Positions 18,525 to 27,380 of a stretch of 64,000 bases of DNA are shown piece by piece; positions within the stretch are counted from its first letter, which is position 1, and every line of letters begins with the position of its first letter. The notes under the pieces are model-generated. The model was given only the letters and a program-made list of their open reading frames with translations, did no database searches and was not told where the DNA came from. A program made the translations under genes and the position numbers. Location: contig NZ_BCQA01000001.1 in the NCBI RefSeq assembly GCF_001748145.1, positions 1,116,001 to 1,180,000 of the forward strand, given 5' to 3'. The DNA is from Bosea sp. BIWAKO-01 (GTDB lineage Bacteria; Pseudomonadota; Alphaproteobacteria; Rhizobiales; Beijerinckiaceae).

Positions 18525-20366
18525 ATGACCGTAGAAACCTCCACCACGGCGCGGCATTCCGCCTCGCTCGATCTCGGCGTGATCGGCAATTGCTCGATCG
18601 CCGCACTCATCGACCGGCGCGCCCATATCGTCTGGGGCTGCTTTCCCCGCTTCGACCGCGACCCGGTTTTCTGTTCGCTGATCGACAACAAACCCGATGA
18701 TGGCGACGCCATGCCCGAGAAGGGCGTGTTCGCGATCGAGCTCGTCGGCATGACCCGGTGCGAACAGAGCTATCTCGACAACACCGCGATCCTCTCCTCC
18801 GTCCTGTCCGACGACCAGGGCAACGCCATCGAGATTCTCGATTTCGCACCGCGTTTCGTGCGCTACGAGCGTTCCTTCCGGCCGCCGCTGCTGGTGCGGC
18901 GCGTGCGCCGGCTTTCGGGCCGGCCGCGTATCCGGGTCGTGCTGAAGCCATGTCTCGGCCTCGGCGAACTGCCGGACGAGATCACCCGCGGCTCCAACCA
19001 TGTCCGCTATGTCGGCGCGGACCAGACGATCCGGCTGACGACGGATGCGCCGATCTCCTATGTGATGGACAGCGTCCCCTTCGCGGTCGACCGGACCTTC
19101 TCCTTCTTCATCGGCTCAGACGAGGCATTGCGCGCCGAGATCGAGACGACCGCGCGCGAGTTCCTGGACAAGACGACGGATTACTGGCGCGACTGGGTGC
19201 GCTCCCTCTCCATCCCCTTCGAGTGGCAGCAGGAGGTCATTCGCGCCTCGATCACGCTGAAGCTTTGCAGTTTCGAGGAGAGCGGCGCCATCGTCGCCGC
19301 GCTGACCACCTCGATTCCGGAAGCTCCCGGCACCCAGCGCAACTGGGACTACCGCTTCTGCTGGCTGCGCGACGCCTATTTCGTCGTGCATGCGCTCAAT
19401 CGGCTGGGCACGACGCGGACGATGGAGGATTATCTCGGCTTCATCACCAATATCGTCGACACCTTCTCCGAGAGCGGTGCGGAGCATCTGCCGCCGCTCT
19501 ACCCGATCACGCGCGGCGGCGCGCTGACCGAATTCGAGGTGCCGAACCTGTCAGGCTATCGCGGGCACCAGCCGGTGCGCGTCGGCAACGGCGCTGCGAC
19601 GCAAATCCAGAACGACGGCTACGGCGCCGTGGTGCTCGCGGCGACGCATTCCTTCTTCGACCGCCGCCTGATCCAGCCCGGCAAGGACGCGCTCTTCGGG
19701 CAGCTCGAACGCATGGGCGAGCTCGCGATCGCCGTCTTCGACAAGCCCGATGCCGGCCCGTGGGAGCTGCGCGAGAGGCAGGTCGTGCATTCCTTCTCCA
19801 GCGTGATGTGCTGGGCGGCCTGCGACCGGCTCGCACGCATCGCCGGCACGCTCGGGCGCACGGACCGCAAGGACTATTGGCGGGCCGAGGCCAAACGCCT
19901 CAAGAGCGTCATCACCGACCAGATCTGGAATCAGGAGAAGGGCACCTTCGTCTCGACCTTCGGCGGTAGCGATCTCGACGCTACCCTGCTGCTGATCGCG
20001 GAGCTCGGCTTCGTAAAGGCCGAGGATCCACGCTATATTGCAACTGTCGAGACCATCGGCCGCGAACTCGGCCGCGGCGACCTTCTGCTGCGCTACGGCA
20101 CACAGGACGATTTCGGCTTCATGCATACCGGCTTCCTGATCTGCGCCTTCTGGTATGTCGACGCGCTGCATGCGATCGGCCGGCGCGACGAAGCCAAGGA
20201 CCTGTTCTGCCGCATCTTGAAACGGCGCAACAGCTTTGGCCTGCTTTCGGAGGATGCCGATCTCGAAACCGGCGAGCTCTGGGGCAATTTTCCGCAGACC
20301 TATTCCATGGTCGGGCTCATCAACTCGGCGATGCGGCTCAGCCGAAATTGGGAAGAGGCGTTCTGA
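18525..20366 (+). CDS. glycoside hydrolase family 15 protein (trehalase/glucoamylase-like)
   Basis: 613 residues, full length. The N-terminal trehalase-like beta domain starts SLDLGVIGNCSIAALIDRRAHIVWGCFPRFD. The C-terminal (alpha/alpha)6 barrel contains GTQRNWDYRFCWLRDAYFVVHAL, the hallmark segment of the catalytic domain, and YRGHQPVRVGN. No signal peptide, so cytoplasmic. GH15 members cleave alpha-glucosides; mycobacterial relatives are trehalases. Its position 2 bases after otsB suggests trehalose turnover, so the operon would both make and break trehalose. Glucoamylase or glucan-related activity remains possible. Confidence 0.9.
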   Translation: MTVETSTTARHSASLDLGVIGNCSIAALIDRRAHIVWGCFPRFDRDPVFCSLIDNKPDDGDAMPEKGVFAIELVGMTRCEQSYLDNTAILSSVLSDDQGNAIEILDFAPRFVRYERSFRPPLLVRRVRRLSGRPRIRVVLKPCLGLGELPDEITRGSNHVRYVGADQTIRLTTDAPISYVMDSVPFAVDRTFSFFIGSDEALRAEIETTAREFLDKTTDYWRDWVRSLSIPFEWQQEVIRASITLKLCSFEESGAIVAALTTSIPEAPGTQRNWDYRFCWLRDAYFVVHALNRLGTTRTMEDYLGFITNIVDTFSESGAEHLPPLYPITRGGALTEFEVPNLSGYRGHQPVRVGNGAATQIQNDGYGAVVLAATHSFFDRRLIQPGKDALFGQLERMGELAIAVFDKPDAGPWELRERQVVHSFSSVMCWAACDRLARIAGTLGRTDRKDYWRAEAKRLKSVITDQIWNQEKGTFVSTFGGSDLDATLLLIAELGFVKAEDPRYIATVETIGRELGRGDLLLRYGTQDDFGFMHTGFLICAFWYVDALHAIGRRDEAKDLFCRILKRRNSFGLLSEDADLETGELWGNFPQTYSMVGLINSAMRLSRNWEEAF

Positions 20367-20520
20367 GGGTGCACTGAAACCATGGGGCCATTCCCGCCAT
20401 CGACGCTCGCCCCAGGAGCGAGCATCGATGCCGTTGCGTCGCCGCCCTGTCAGCAGCGGTTCGACCGGCGGATGGTCGGCACGCGGCCGCGCATCCGCGC
20501 CGGGGCAATCCGCCCGGACC

Positions 20521-21729
20521 TCACTCCATGCGCGCAGCCGTGCGCATCACGGCAAGCGCCAGCACCTGCGCGGCCGGCACGATGCTCTCGACTTCGAGGA
20601 ATTCGTCGGGAGTGTGCGCCATTCCGCCGATCGGGCCGACAGAGCACAGCGTCGGGCAACCCTGCGCCGCAGTGAAACCGGAATCCGCGCAGCCGCCGGT
20701 AAACTCGGCGCTGACGCTGATCCCGAAGCTCGCGGCGGCATCACGATAGGTATCGTAGAGGGCAACGGCCTCAGGGGTTCGCTCCAGCGGCACGAACTCG
20801 CCCTTGATCGTCAGTTTCGCACTCGAGCCTTCAACGATGGGGGTCTCGATGATGCCGCGGATCGCGCTGACCAGTTCATCGCGCTGAGCGGCCGTGACAT
20901 AGCGCAGATCGATTTCGCACCAGGCATGGGGAGCGACCGTGTTGACGGTCTGGCCGCCGCCGATCAGCCCGACATTGACGGTGACGCCTCGTTCGAGGTC
21001 GGTCAGTCCCTGCAGCTTCGGGATCTTGTGGCCGAGGTCGACAATGGCCGAGACGCCCTTCTCGTAATTTGCGCCGGAATGGGCGGCCTTGCCGACGAAT
21101 TCGGCACGCATGAAGACGCCGCCCTTGCGGCCGCTGGTGATCGACTGCTTGTGATCGCGCAGAAACTCGGTGCCGGGTGGCAGCCGGCTCGGCTCGGCGT
21201 TGAAGACACAGCGCGATTCACGCGCCGCCGCCTCGATGATCGGGCGTGAAGAGGGCGAAGCGATTTCCTCGTCGCTCGTCGTCAGCATGGTGAGCGGAGC
21301 GGAAAGCCCACCGCATTCGGCAAAGGCGGCGGCGACGAAGGCCTCGATGACGAGACCAGCCTTCATGTCGGCGACACCGGGACCATAGGCCCGGCCTGCC
21401 TTGATGGTGAAGGGTCGGCGCGTCGGCTCGCCCTCAGGGAAGACGGTGTCGCGATGTCCCAGCAACAGCACCGGGCGCTGGTCGTTGGCGGCCGGGTTCG
21501 GCAGTCGCGCCTTGACGGCATCGCCGTAGCGGGCATCCGGGATGATCTCGACGCTGAGCCCGTTCGCTTCGTGGAACCGGGCGAGCACCTGCCCTGCCCT
21601 GTCGACGCCCGGCTTGTCATAGGAGCCGGAGTCAGTGTCGACCATCTCGCGCAGGAGCGCGACCATCGCGTCCTTGCGGCTGGCAAGCCACGCCGTCACC
21701 TTGGCTTCGTCGGGGGTCAACTCACTCAT
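20521..21729 (-). CDS. M20 family metallopeptidase (glutamate carboxypeptidase/ArgE-like)
   Basis: 402 residues. It has the two-domain layout of the M20 dinuclear zinc peptidases: catalytic segments LLLGHRDTVFP (metal His and Asp), GPGVADMKAG (bridging Asp), LTTSDEEIASP (catalytic Glu pair) and a late AHTPDEF His ligand. A dimerisation domain lies between about 190 and 300. It probably removes a C-terminal amino acid such as glutamate, or an N-acyl group. I start at MSELTPDEAK (21729), because the upstream in-frame 64 residues are unlike the family. No signal peptide. It lies downstream of the aminotransferase gene, 200 bases away on the same strand. Confidence 0.88.
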   Translation of the reverse strand: MSELTPDEAKVTAWLASRKDAMVALLREMVDTDSGSYDKPGVDRAGQVLARFHEANGLSVEIIPDARYGDAVKARLPNPAANDQRPVLLLGHRDTVFPEGEPTRRPFTIKAGRAYGPGVADMKAGLVIEAFVAAAFAECGGLSAPLTMLTTSDEEIASPSSRPIIEAAARESRCVFNAEPSRLPPGTEFLRDHKQSITSGRKGGVFMRAEFVGKAAHSGANYEKGVSAIVDLGHKIPKLQGLTDLERGVTVNVGLIGGGQTVNTVAPHAWCEIDLRYVTAAQRDELVSAIRGIIETPIVEGSSAKLTIKGEFVPLERTPEAVALYDTYRDAAASFGISVSAEFTGGCADSGFTAAQGCPTLCSVGPIGGMAHTPDEFLEVESIVPAAQVLALAVMRTAARME

Positions 21730-21930
21730 GGCCTGCGCTCTCTTGGTTCCGAATGGGACCGCGAAGCTAGAGCAGGACGGCGCAGCCTGGGAACGGGCAT
21801 TTGCGCCGGACTGCCCTGCTTTCGCCGAGCAGACCTCACCACGAGAATGGCCCGCCGCATCGCGGCGAGCCTCATCGGCTTTCCCGAAAGCGGCAACCGA
21901 CTTGTTCGGGCCGATGCCCAAACTGCCCGG

Positions 21931-23106
21931 TTAAGCGCCTTGGGCGAGATGCGTGATGGCTGCAGCAACGCCACCGGCACCATGCGGGATATTCTGCGCC
22001 TGCAACGCCATTTCGACAGCGCTCAGGCTGCCAAGCACCATCGGTGCATTGACATGGCCCATATGGGCAATGCGAAAGGCCTTGCCGGCGAGATCCCCGA
22101 TCGCGAGCCCGAGCGTCACGCCACAGACCGTGCGCGCATAATCGGTGATCGCACTCGGGTCGCACTGAACGAGGATGGTCGTGACCGAGGGCGCCCGCTG
22201 CGATGGTTCCTCGATATTGCAGGTCAGGGCCTGCCCCTCGGCCCATCGCGACATGGCAGCGTGGGTTGCCCCTGCAAGCAGGGCATGGCGGCGCCAGACG
22301 GCCTCCAGCCCCTCCTCGAGGATCATGTCGAGCGCGGCGCGCAGGCCGAACATCAGATGCTCGGGCGGCGTACCGAAATGCTTCATGTAGAGGAGCGGGC
22401 TCAGCCGGGAGGTCCAATCCCAATAGGGCGTCCTCATCGTCGCGTGCGGATGCGCATGCAGCGCCTTCCCGCTCGCCGCGACGAAGGCCAGCCCGGGCGG
22501 AGTCATCAGGCCCTTCTGCGAGGCCGACATCGCGATGTCGACCCCCCAATCGTCCATCTCGAACTGCATGCAGCCCAGCGAGGCGACGCCATCGATCATA
22601 TACAAGGCTGGATGACCTGCGGCATCGATTGCCTTGCGCACGGCCTGCACATCGTTGACGACGCCGGACGCCGTATCGATCTGCACCATGAGCACGGCCT
22701 TGATCTCATGGTTCGTGTCGCGCCGCAGGCGCTCCTCGACGGCCACCGGATCGACCGCCGCGCGCCATGACCCGCCCAGGATCTCGACATCTGCCCCGAG
22801 GAAACGGGCCATCTCACCCCAGCCGACGGCAAACCGCCCGCTCGCGAGCACCAAAATCCTGTCGCCGCGGGAGAGCACATTGGTCAGCGCCGCTTCCCAG
22901 CCGCCATGTCCGTTGGCAGCGTAGATGAAGGTCTCGCCCTTGGTGCGGAAGATCTTCCGGAGATCGCTCAGGAGCGTCTCGGTCAAATCGAGGATCGGCT
23001 TGGAGCTGAGCTCCTCGGCCGGCCGCATCATCGCCTGCAGCACGCGATCGGGGATAGTGGTCGGGCCGGGGATTGCGAGCAAAGCCCGGCCGTTGGCGAC
23101 ACTCAT
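21931..23106 (-). CDS. PLP-dependent alanine/serine-glyoxylate aminotransferase family protein
   Basis: 391 residues, class V PLP aminotransferase. Family marks are the start LAIPGPTTIPDRVLQAM, NGHGGWEAAL near 80, the DGVASLGC segment with cofactor Asp, and the Schiff-base lysine in SASQKGLMTPPGL. Likely reaction: transfer from serine or alanine to glyoxylate. Pyridoxamine-pyruvate or other amino donors are possible in this family. The chosen ATG at 23106 has AGGAG 10 bases upstream. No serine-cycle genes (hpr, gck, mtkAB) are near, so a methylotrophic role has no local support. Convergence of function with the following M20 peptidase gene is unproven. Confidence 0.88.
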   Translation of the reverse strand: MSVANGRALLAIPGPTTIPDRVLQAMMRPAEELSSKPILDLTETLLSDLRKIFRTKGETFIYAANGHGGWEAALTNVLSRGDRILVLASGRFAVGWGEMARFLGADVEILGGSWRAAVDPVAVEERLRRDTNHEIKAVLMVQIDTASGVVNDVQAVRKAIDAAGHPALYMIDGVASLGCMQFEMDDWGVDIAMSASQKGLMTPPGLAFVAASGKALHAHPHATMRTPYWDWTSRLSPLLYMKHFGTPPEHLMFGLRAALDMILEEGLEAVWRRHALLAGATHAAMSRWAEGQALTCNIEEPSQRAPSVTTILVQCDPSAITDYARTVCGVTLGLAIGDLAGKAFRIAHMGHVNAPMVLGSLSAVEMALQAQNIPHGAGGVAAAITHLAQGA

Positions 23107-23207
23107 GAAAAACTCCTGCTGGCCTTGCTGCGCCGCATGTCCGTGCCCCTTGCAGCCGGGGCAACGACGCATGCTGTCTGGCACAATGTCCGGAAATGGG
23201 GTTTGAG

Positions 23208-23840
23208 CTAGCGCTGCGCTTCCGTCGCCATCTTCACGGCAAGGCCGGCAAGCACGGTGCCCATCAGCCAGCGCTGCACCACCGCCCAGAACGGCCGTGT
23301 GCGAAGGAAGAGGGCGATACTGCCGGCGGTGAAGATGATCAGCGCGTTGACGCTGCCGCTGATCACGATCTGGATCGCGCCGAGCAGCAGCGACTGCGTC
23401 AGGACATTGCCAGCAGCGGGATCGATGAATTGCGGCAGCAGCGCGAGATAGAACATCGCGATCTTGGGATTGAGCAGGCTGGTCAGGAAGCCCATCGCAA
23501 AGAGCCTGCGCGGTCCGTCCGGCACCAGCTCGCGAACCTGGAAGGGCGAGCGCCCGCCCGGCCTCAGCGCCTGCCAGGCGAGATACAGGAGATAGGCCGC
23601 ACCACCGAAGCGCAGGGCGTCATAAGCATAGGGCACTGCGAAGAGCAGCGCCGTGATGCCGAAGGTGGCGCAGAGCATGTAGACGACGAAGCCGAGCACG
23701 ACGCCGATGAGCGAGATCAGCCCGGCAGCATGCCCCTGCGAGATCGAGCGCGAGATCAGGTAGATCATGTTCGGCCCGGGCGTCAGAACCATGCCGAACG
23801 CGATCAGGGCGAAGGCAAGCAAGCTCGAGAGCTCAGGCAT
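23208..23840 (-). CDS. LysE family amino-acid exporter
   Basis: 210-residue inner-membrane protein with about six hydrophobic segments and the LysE/RhtB signature near the N-terminus (FGMVLTPGPNMIYLISRSI). LLNPKIAMFYLALLPQF near residues 125-140 is the second conserved block. It exports amino acids or similar small molecules by proton exchange. I start at ATG 23840, where the family begins (MPELSSLL); the upstream frame is Arg-rich and unlike a membrane start. Divergent from the hypothetical membrane protein at 23968. Substrate unknown. Confidence 0.9.
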   Translation of the reverse strand: MPELSSLLAFALIAFGMVLTPGPNMIYLISRSISQGHAAGLISLIGVVLGFVVYMLCATFGITALLFAVPYAYDALRFGGAAYLLYLAWQALRPGGRSPFQVRELVPDGPRRLFAMGFLTSLLNPKIAMFYLALLPQFIDPAAGNVLTQSLLLGAIQIVISGSVNALIIFTAGSIALFLRTRPFWAVVQRWLMGTVLAGLAVKMATEAQR

Positions 23841-23967
23841 GACGGGTCTCCGCAACGGAGCCGGCAACCTGCATCGAACCGGGACAATCGACAAGCCGCA
23901 TGGAACAGCGGGCCGCCATGCCCGTTTCTCAGGCCAAGCGCCCGACTTGTCCCGGACAGACACCGCC

Positions 23968-24486
23968 ATGTTGCTCTTCAGCCGCATCCTCTACACCGCG
24001 ATCGCGGGCTCGCTGCTCGCCGCCTCGGTGATGCTGATGGTGGTGGCGATCTGGCGCACCTTCACTGGCTTCAGGACCGGCGATGGCGCGCTCGAGACCA
24101 TGCTCGATGGAATCGGCCTCGTGATCATCGCGGTCGCTGTTGCGGATGTCGGCAAGTTCCTGTTCGAGGAAGAGGTGATCAGCGATCGCGAATTGCGGCG
24201 CCCGGCCGAGGCGCGCGGTTCGCTGACCAAATTCATGACGATCATCATCATTGCGCTCAGCCTGGAATCGCTGGTGCTGATCACCAAGGCGTCACGATCC
24301 GCGATGAGCGATGTCGTCTATCCCGGCCTGCTGGTGCTGCTCGCAGTGCTGGCGATGGTCGGGCTCGGGTTGTTCCAGAAGCTGAGTCAGAACACGACCG
24401 CAACCGTGCCGGACGCGAGAGAAGACAACGACAAGCCTGCCCCCGCGAAGACGCCGCCCCGGTCTAAACGGACCAAGCAGGCCTGA
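23968..24486 (+). CDS. hypothetical membrane protein, about four TM segments
   Basis: 172 residues. Hydrophobic segments at about 5-30, 47-65, 88-105 and 118-138, then a polar Lys/Pro-rich cytoplasmic-type tail of 35 residues. Between segments 2 and 3 lies a charged stretch, KFLFEEEVISDRELRRPAEA. I start at ATG 23968, where the hydrophobic segment begins; the longer upstream frame overlaps the divergent LysE gene. I do not recognise the family. It converges on the DinB-like gene with 13 bases between the stops. Confidence 0.7.
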   Translation: MLLFSRILYTAIAGSLLAASVMLMVVAIWRTFTGFRTGDGALETMLDGIGLVIIAVAVADVGKFLFEEEVISDRELRRPAEARGSLTKFMTIIIIALSLESLVLITKASRSAMSDVVYPGLLVLLAVLAMVGLGLFQKLSQNTTATVPDAREDNDKPAPAKTPPRSKRTKQA

Positions 24487-24499
24487 ACCGGAGGGCCGT

Positions 24500-25006
24500 T
24501 CAGCGCGGCTCGTCGACGAGGAGGAGATCGGTATCCTCGGGCCTGGCTCCGGCCGCCGTCAGCATGGCGTGGACCTGCCCGCGGTGATGCGTCTGGTGGT
24601 TGAACATGTGCATGAGCGCAAAAGCGCGCGGCTTGCCGAGTTCGCGGCCAGCGGCCCCCGAATACCAGATCAAGGTCCCGCGCAGCCAGTTGGCATCGAC
24701 GGTAGCGGCCCAGGCGAGGATCGCCTCGTCGCGCTCGGCGCGACGGCGGCGGAACTCGGCCCAGTCATCGACATAAATCGGCGCATCGCGGCCACTGATC
24801 GGCGGTTTGGGCGTTCCGATCAGCCGGTGCAGCCAGATTTCGTCGGCCCAGAGGACATGGTTCAGCGTACCATGGATCGACTTGAAGAAGGCGCCGCGAT
24901 CGCGACGGCGACCTTCCTCGTCAAGCGCGTCGGCGGCATCGCATAGGCTCCGGTTCTGCCAGGCATTATAGCGCGCCATGGTCTGAACATAAGCCGGATC
25001 GACCAT
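24500..25006 (-). CDS. DinB family protein
   Basis: 168-residue four-helix DinB/YfiT-type metalloprotein. The start ARYNAWQNRSLCDAADAL is typical, and three histidines form the predicted metal site: HVLWADEIWLHRL (around residue 50) and FNHQTHHRGQVHAML (around 135-147). Family members are putative metal-dependent, often thiol-linked, transferases; most are uncharacterised. It lies 10 bases after the true end of the frameshifted oxidoreductase on the same strand, so the two may be cotranscribed. Confidence 0.88.
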   Translation of the reverse strand: MVDPAYVQTMARYNAWQNRSLCDAADALDEEGRRRDRGAFFKSIHGTLNHVLWADEIWLHRLIGTPKPPISGRDAPIYVDDWAEFRRRRAERDEAILAWAATVDANWLRGTLIWYSGAAGRELGKPRAFALMHMFNHQTHHRGQVHAMLTAAGARPEDTDLLLVDEPR

Positions 25007-25016
25007 GCGTGCCTCC

Positions 25017-26236
25017 TCAGATGATATTGGCCTCCGTCAGCGGCCGCCCCGCGACGATGCGCTCATGACCAAGATCGGCAAGATCGAGCGTGCGATAGCC
25101 GCCATGCACAATCTGCTCGGCAAGCCCCCGTCCCACAGCCGGGGACTGCTGCAGTCCGTGACCGAGAAACCATTGGCAAGATAGAGATTCGGCAGGCCGA
25201 CAGCCGGGCCGAGGATAGCGTTGCCGTCGAGTTCGTTCATGTCATAGGGCCCGGCCCAGGCGCGACCGGGCTTGATCGCCTCGAAGGCTGGCACACGATG
25301 GGCGAGCGGCGCCCAGACATGCTCCTCAAAGAAGGACCAGTCGACATCCTCCACATCGGCATCGGTCTCGATCCATTCGCGATCGAGTTCGGCCGGCGGG
25401 GACGCGCCGCTAATGAACATCTGCCCCTCGCTGCCGCGCTTGCCCTCGGGCCGGCAATAGGCACCGGAGGTATCGATCAGAAGCGGGCAGTTATCGACCT
25501 CGCCCTTGCAGGTGAAGCTGAAGACGTAGCGCTTCATCGATCTGACCGGAATCGCGATGCCGGCCGTTGCCGCCAGCCGCGCCCCATGCGTGCCCGAGGC
25601 ATTGACGACCGCGCCGCAGCCGATGCGACTGCCATCGCCAAGCTCGACGCCGACGACGCGGCCGCCTTCTACGATATAGCGCGCCGCTTCGCCTTGGCGG
25701 TACTCGACACCGAGCGCGCGCGCTTTCCTGCGAAAGGCCTGGAGCAGCGCCCAGCCGTCGAACCAGCCCTCGCCGCTGACCCCAAAGGTGCCGCAGGTGA
25801 GATCCTCGACGTTGAGCCAGCTAAATTTGCTGCGCAACATATCCGCTGCATAGAGCGCAATATCGGCGCCCTCGTCCTGCTGTAGCTTCTGGTTCGAGGC
25901 GAGGACCGGGGCGCCCTCGCCGCTCGCGACATAGAGGTAGCCGCCCTCATGCAGATCGATGGCCGGAACCTCGCCGTCGACGGCGAGATGCGTCCCGATA
26001 TTGCGCAAAAAATCGATGCCGTGCAGAGAAATGCGGATATTCACCGAGCTTGAGAACTGCTGCCGGATCGAAGCCGCCGAGAGCGCCGAGGCGGAGTAGC
26101 GGTAGGTCGGATCCTTCTCCAGAACCACGACCTTGCCCTTGAAACCAGGGTCGGCGGCGAGATGATAGGCGACGGAGGAACCGATCGCGGCGCCTCCACA
26201 GATCACGACATCGGCGGTCTCGGGAAAGGACGGCAT
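25017..26236 (-). pseudogene. FAD-dependent oxidoreductase (DAO family) with a C-terminal frameshift
   Basis: The first 357 or so residues are a normal DAO-type flavoenzyme: N-terminal FAD site (VVICGGAAIGSSVAYHL) with the ribose-binding Glu in VVVLEK, then ASIRQQFS and a YMKR-like MKRYVFSF region. Near 25160-25164 the frame shifts. As read, the protein ends in an unrelated tail (VTDCSSPRLWDGG) stopping at 25037. Restoring one G on the minus strand gives GHGLQQSPAVGRGLAEQIVHGGY, the standard family C-terminus, ending EANII at 25019-25017. So this is either a recent inactivating deletion or a base-calling error. Members oxidise amino acids, sarcosine or pipecolate. Next to the aminoadipate genes, an AmaA-like pipecolate oxidase role is possible but unproven. 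Confidence 0.85.
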
Positions 26237-26329
26237 GTCAGTCCTGCGCAGTTCGGGCCGCGACGCTCAGCGGCCGAGGTTGGTGAATTCCACGCATGAA
26301 TGCCGTGACTGCGCCGGCTTGTCGAGTGC

Positions 26330-27244
26330 TCAGGCCGTGAGCCCGCATTCGCCGAGCAACCAGTCGCGAAAGGCGATCACCGCCGGCAGCGCCGCCCGGG
26401 TCTCGGGATAGACCAGGTAATAGCCTTCCGTGCCGCTGACCGGCCGGTCGACCGGGACCACGAGTGCTCCGGACCGCAACTCCTCCTCGATCAGGAAGCG
26501 CGGCACGATCGCAAGCCCCAACCCAGCCACGGCTGCCTGCGAGACCATGGCAAACTGCTCGAAGCGCGGCCCCATCAGCGCCCGCTCCGGCGGCAGCCCC
26601 TGTTTTTCCAGCCAGTTCGCCCAGGCCCGGGGCCGCGTCGCCTGCTGCAGCAACGGCGCGCGCAGCATATCCGCCGGCTCCTTCAAGCCCAGGCGCTCGA
26701 CCAGCGAGGGCGCCGCCACGGGAACGACCTCCTCCCCCATCAGGCGATGCAGCACCGCGCCGGGCCAGACCGGATCGCCGAAATGCACGGCCGCATCGAT
26801 CGGCTCGCGCCCGAAATCGAAGGGCACCAGCTTGGTCGTGAAGTTGATGGTGACGCCGGGATGGGCCTCGATGAAGCGCGGAAGACGCGGGATCAGCCAG
26901 CGTGTGCCGAAGGTCGGCAGGATGCCGAGATGCAGCACGCCGGCCGCGCCGCGAAAGGCCATGGCCGAGACGGTTGCGGCCGCAAGGCGCGAGAGCCCAT
27001 CGCGGATCTCGGTCGCATAGGCGCTCCCGGCCGGCGTCAGGCTGACGCGCTTCTTGACGCGCTGGAACAGGCTGACGCCGAGCACCTGCTCGAGATGTGC
27101 GACCTGGCGGCTGACCGCCCCCTGGGTCAAGTTCAACTCCTCGGCCGCGCGTGTGAAACTGCCATGGCGCGCAGCCGCCTCGAAGGCGGCAAGCGCCGAC
27201 AGGGAGGGCACCGAAAGCCGGCCGGGAACGAGATCAAAGATCAT
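26330..27244 (-). CDS. LysR family transcriptional regulator (GcvA-like)
   Basis: 304 residues. The N-terminal winged HTH (SLSALAAFEAAARHGSFTRAAEELNLTQGAVSRQVAHLE, in pieces across residues 14-50) is followed by a periplasmic-binding-like effector domain from about 95. The HTH and the start SVPSLSALAAFEAAARHGS match the GcvA/AmpR subgroup. It is divergent from the ALDH7-gcdH operon across 136 bases, the typical position for its regulator. The effector might be a lysine-pathway intermediate such as aminoadipate or glutarate, which is inference. Confidence 0.92.
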   Translation of the reverse strand: MIFDLVPGRLSVPSLSALAAFEAAARHGSFTRAAEELNLTQGAVSRQVAHLEQVLGVSLFQRVKKRVSLTPAGSAYATEIRDGLSRLAAATVSAMAFRGAAGVLHLGILPTFGTRWLIPRLPRFIEAHPGVTINFTTKLVPFDFGREPIDAAVHFGDPVWPGAVLHRLMGEEVVPVAAPSLVERLGLKEPADMLRAPLLQQATRPRAWANWLEKQGLPPERALMGPRFEQFAMVSQAAVAGLGLAIVPRFLIEEELRSGALVVPVDRPVSGTEGYYLVYPETRAALPAVIAFRDWLLGECGLTA

Positions 27245-27380
27245 GAGCTATTCTCATCAACTCGTGAGAACATATCTGTTGCCGAGCGCGACCGGAAGAG
27301 GGCATTCTGCGCCCTTCCGGCGCGGCGGCTCTTTCCCGCGCCATTTGACATACTAGCAATCGACAGGTCGGAACCAGGAC

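Noticed and set aside
23767..23967. Longer N-terminus for the membrane protein at 23968
   Set aside because: The extension is basic, overlaps the divergent LysE gene, and is replaced by a clear hydrophobic start at 23968.
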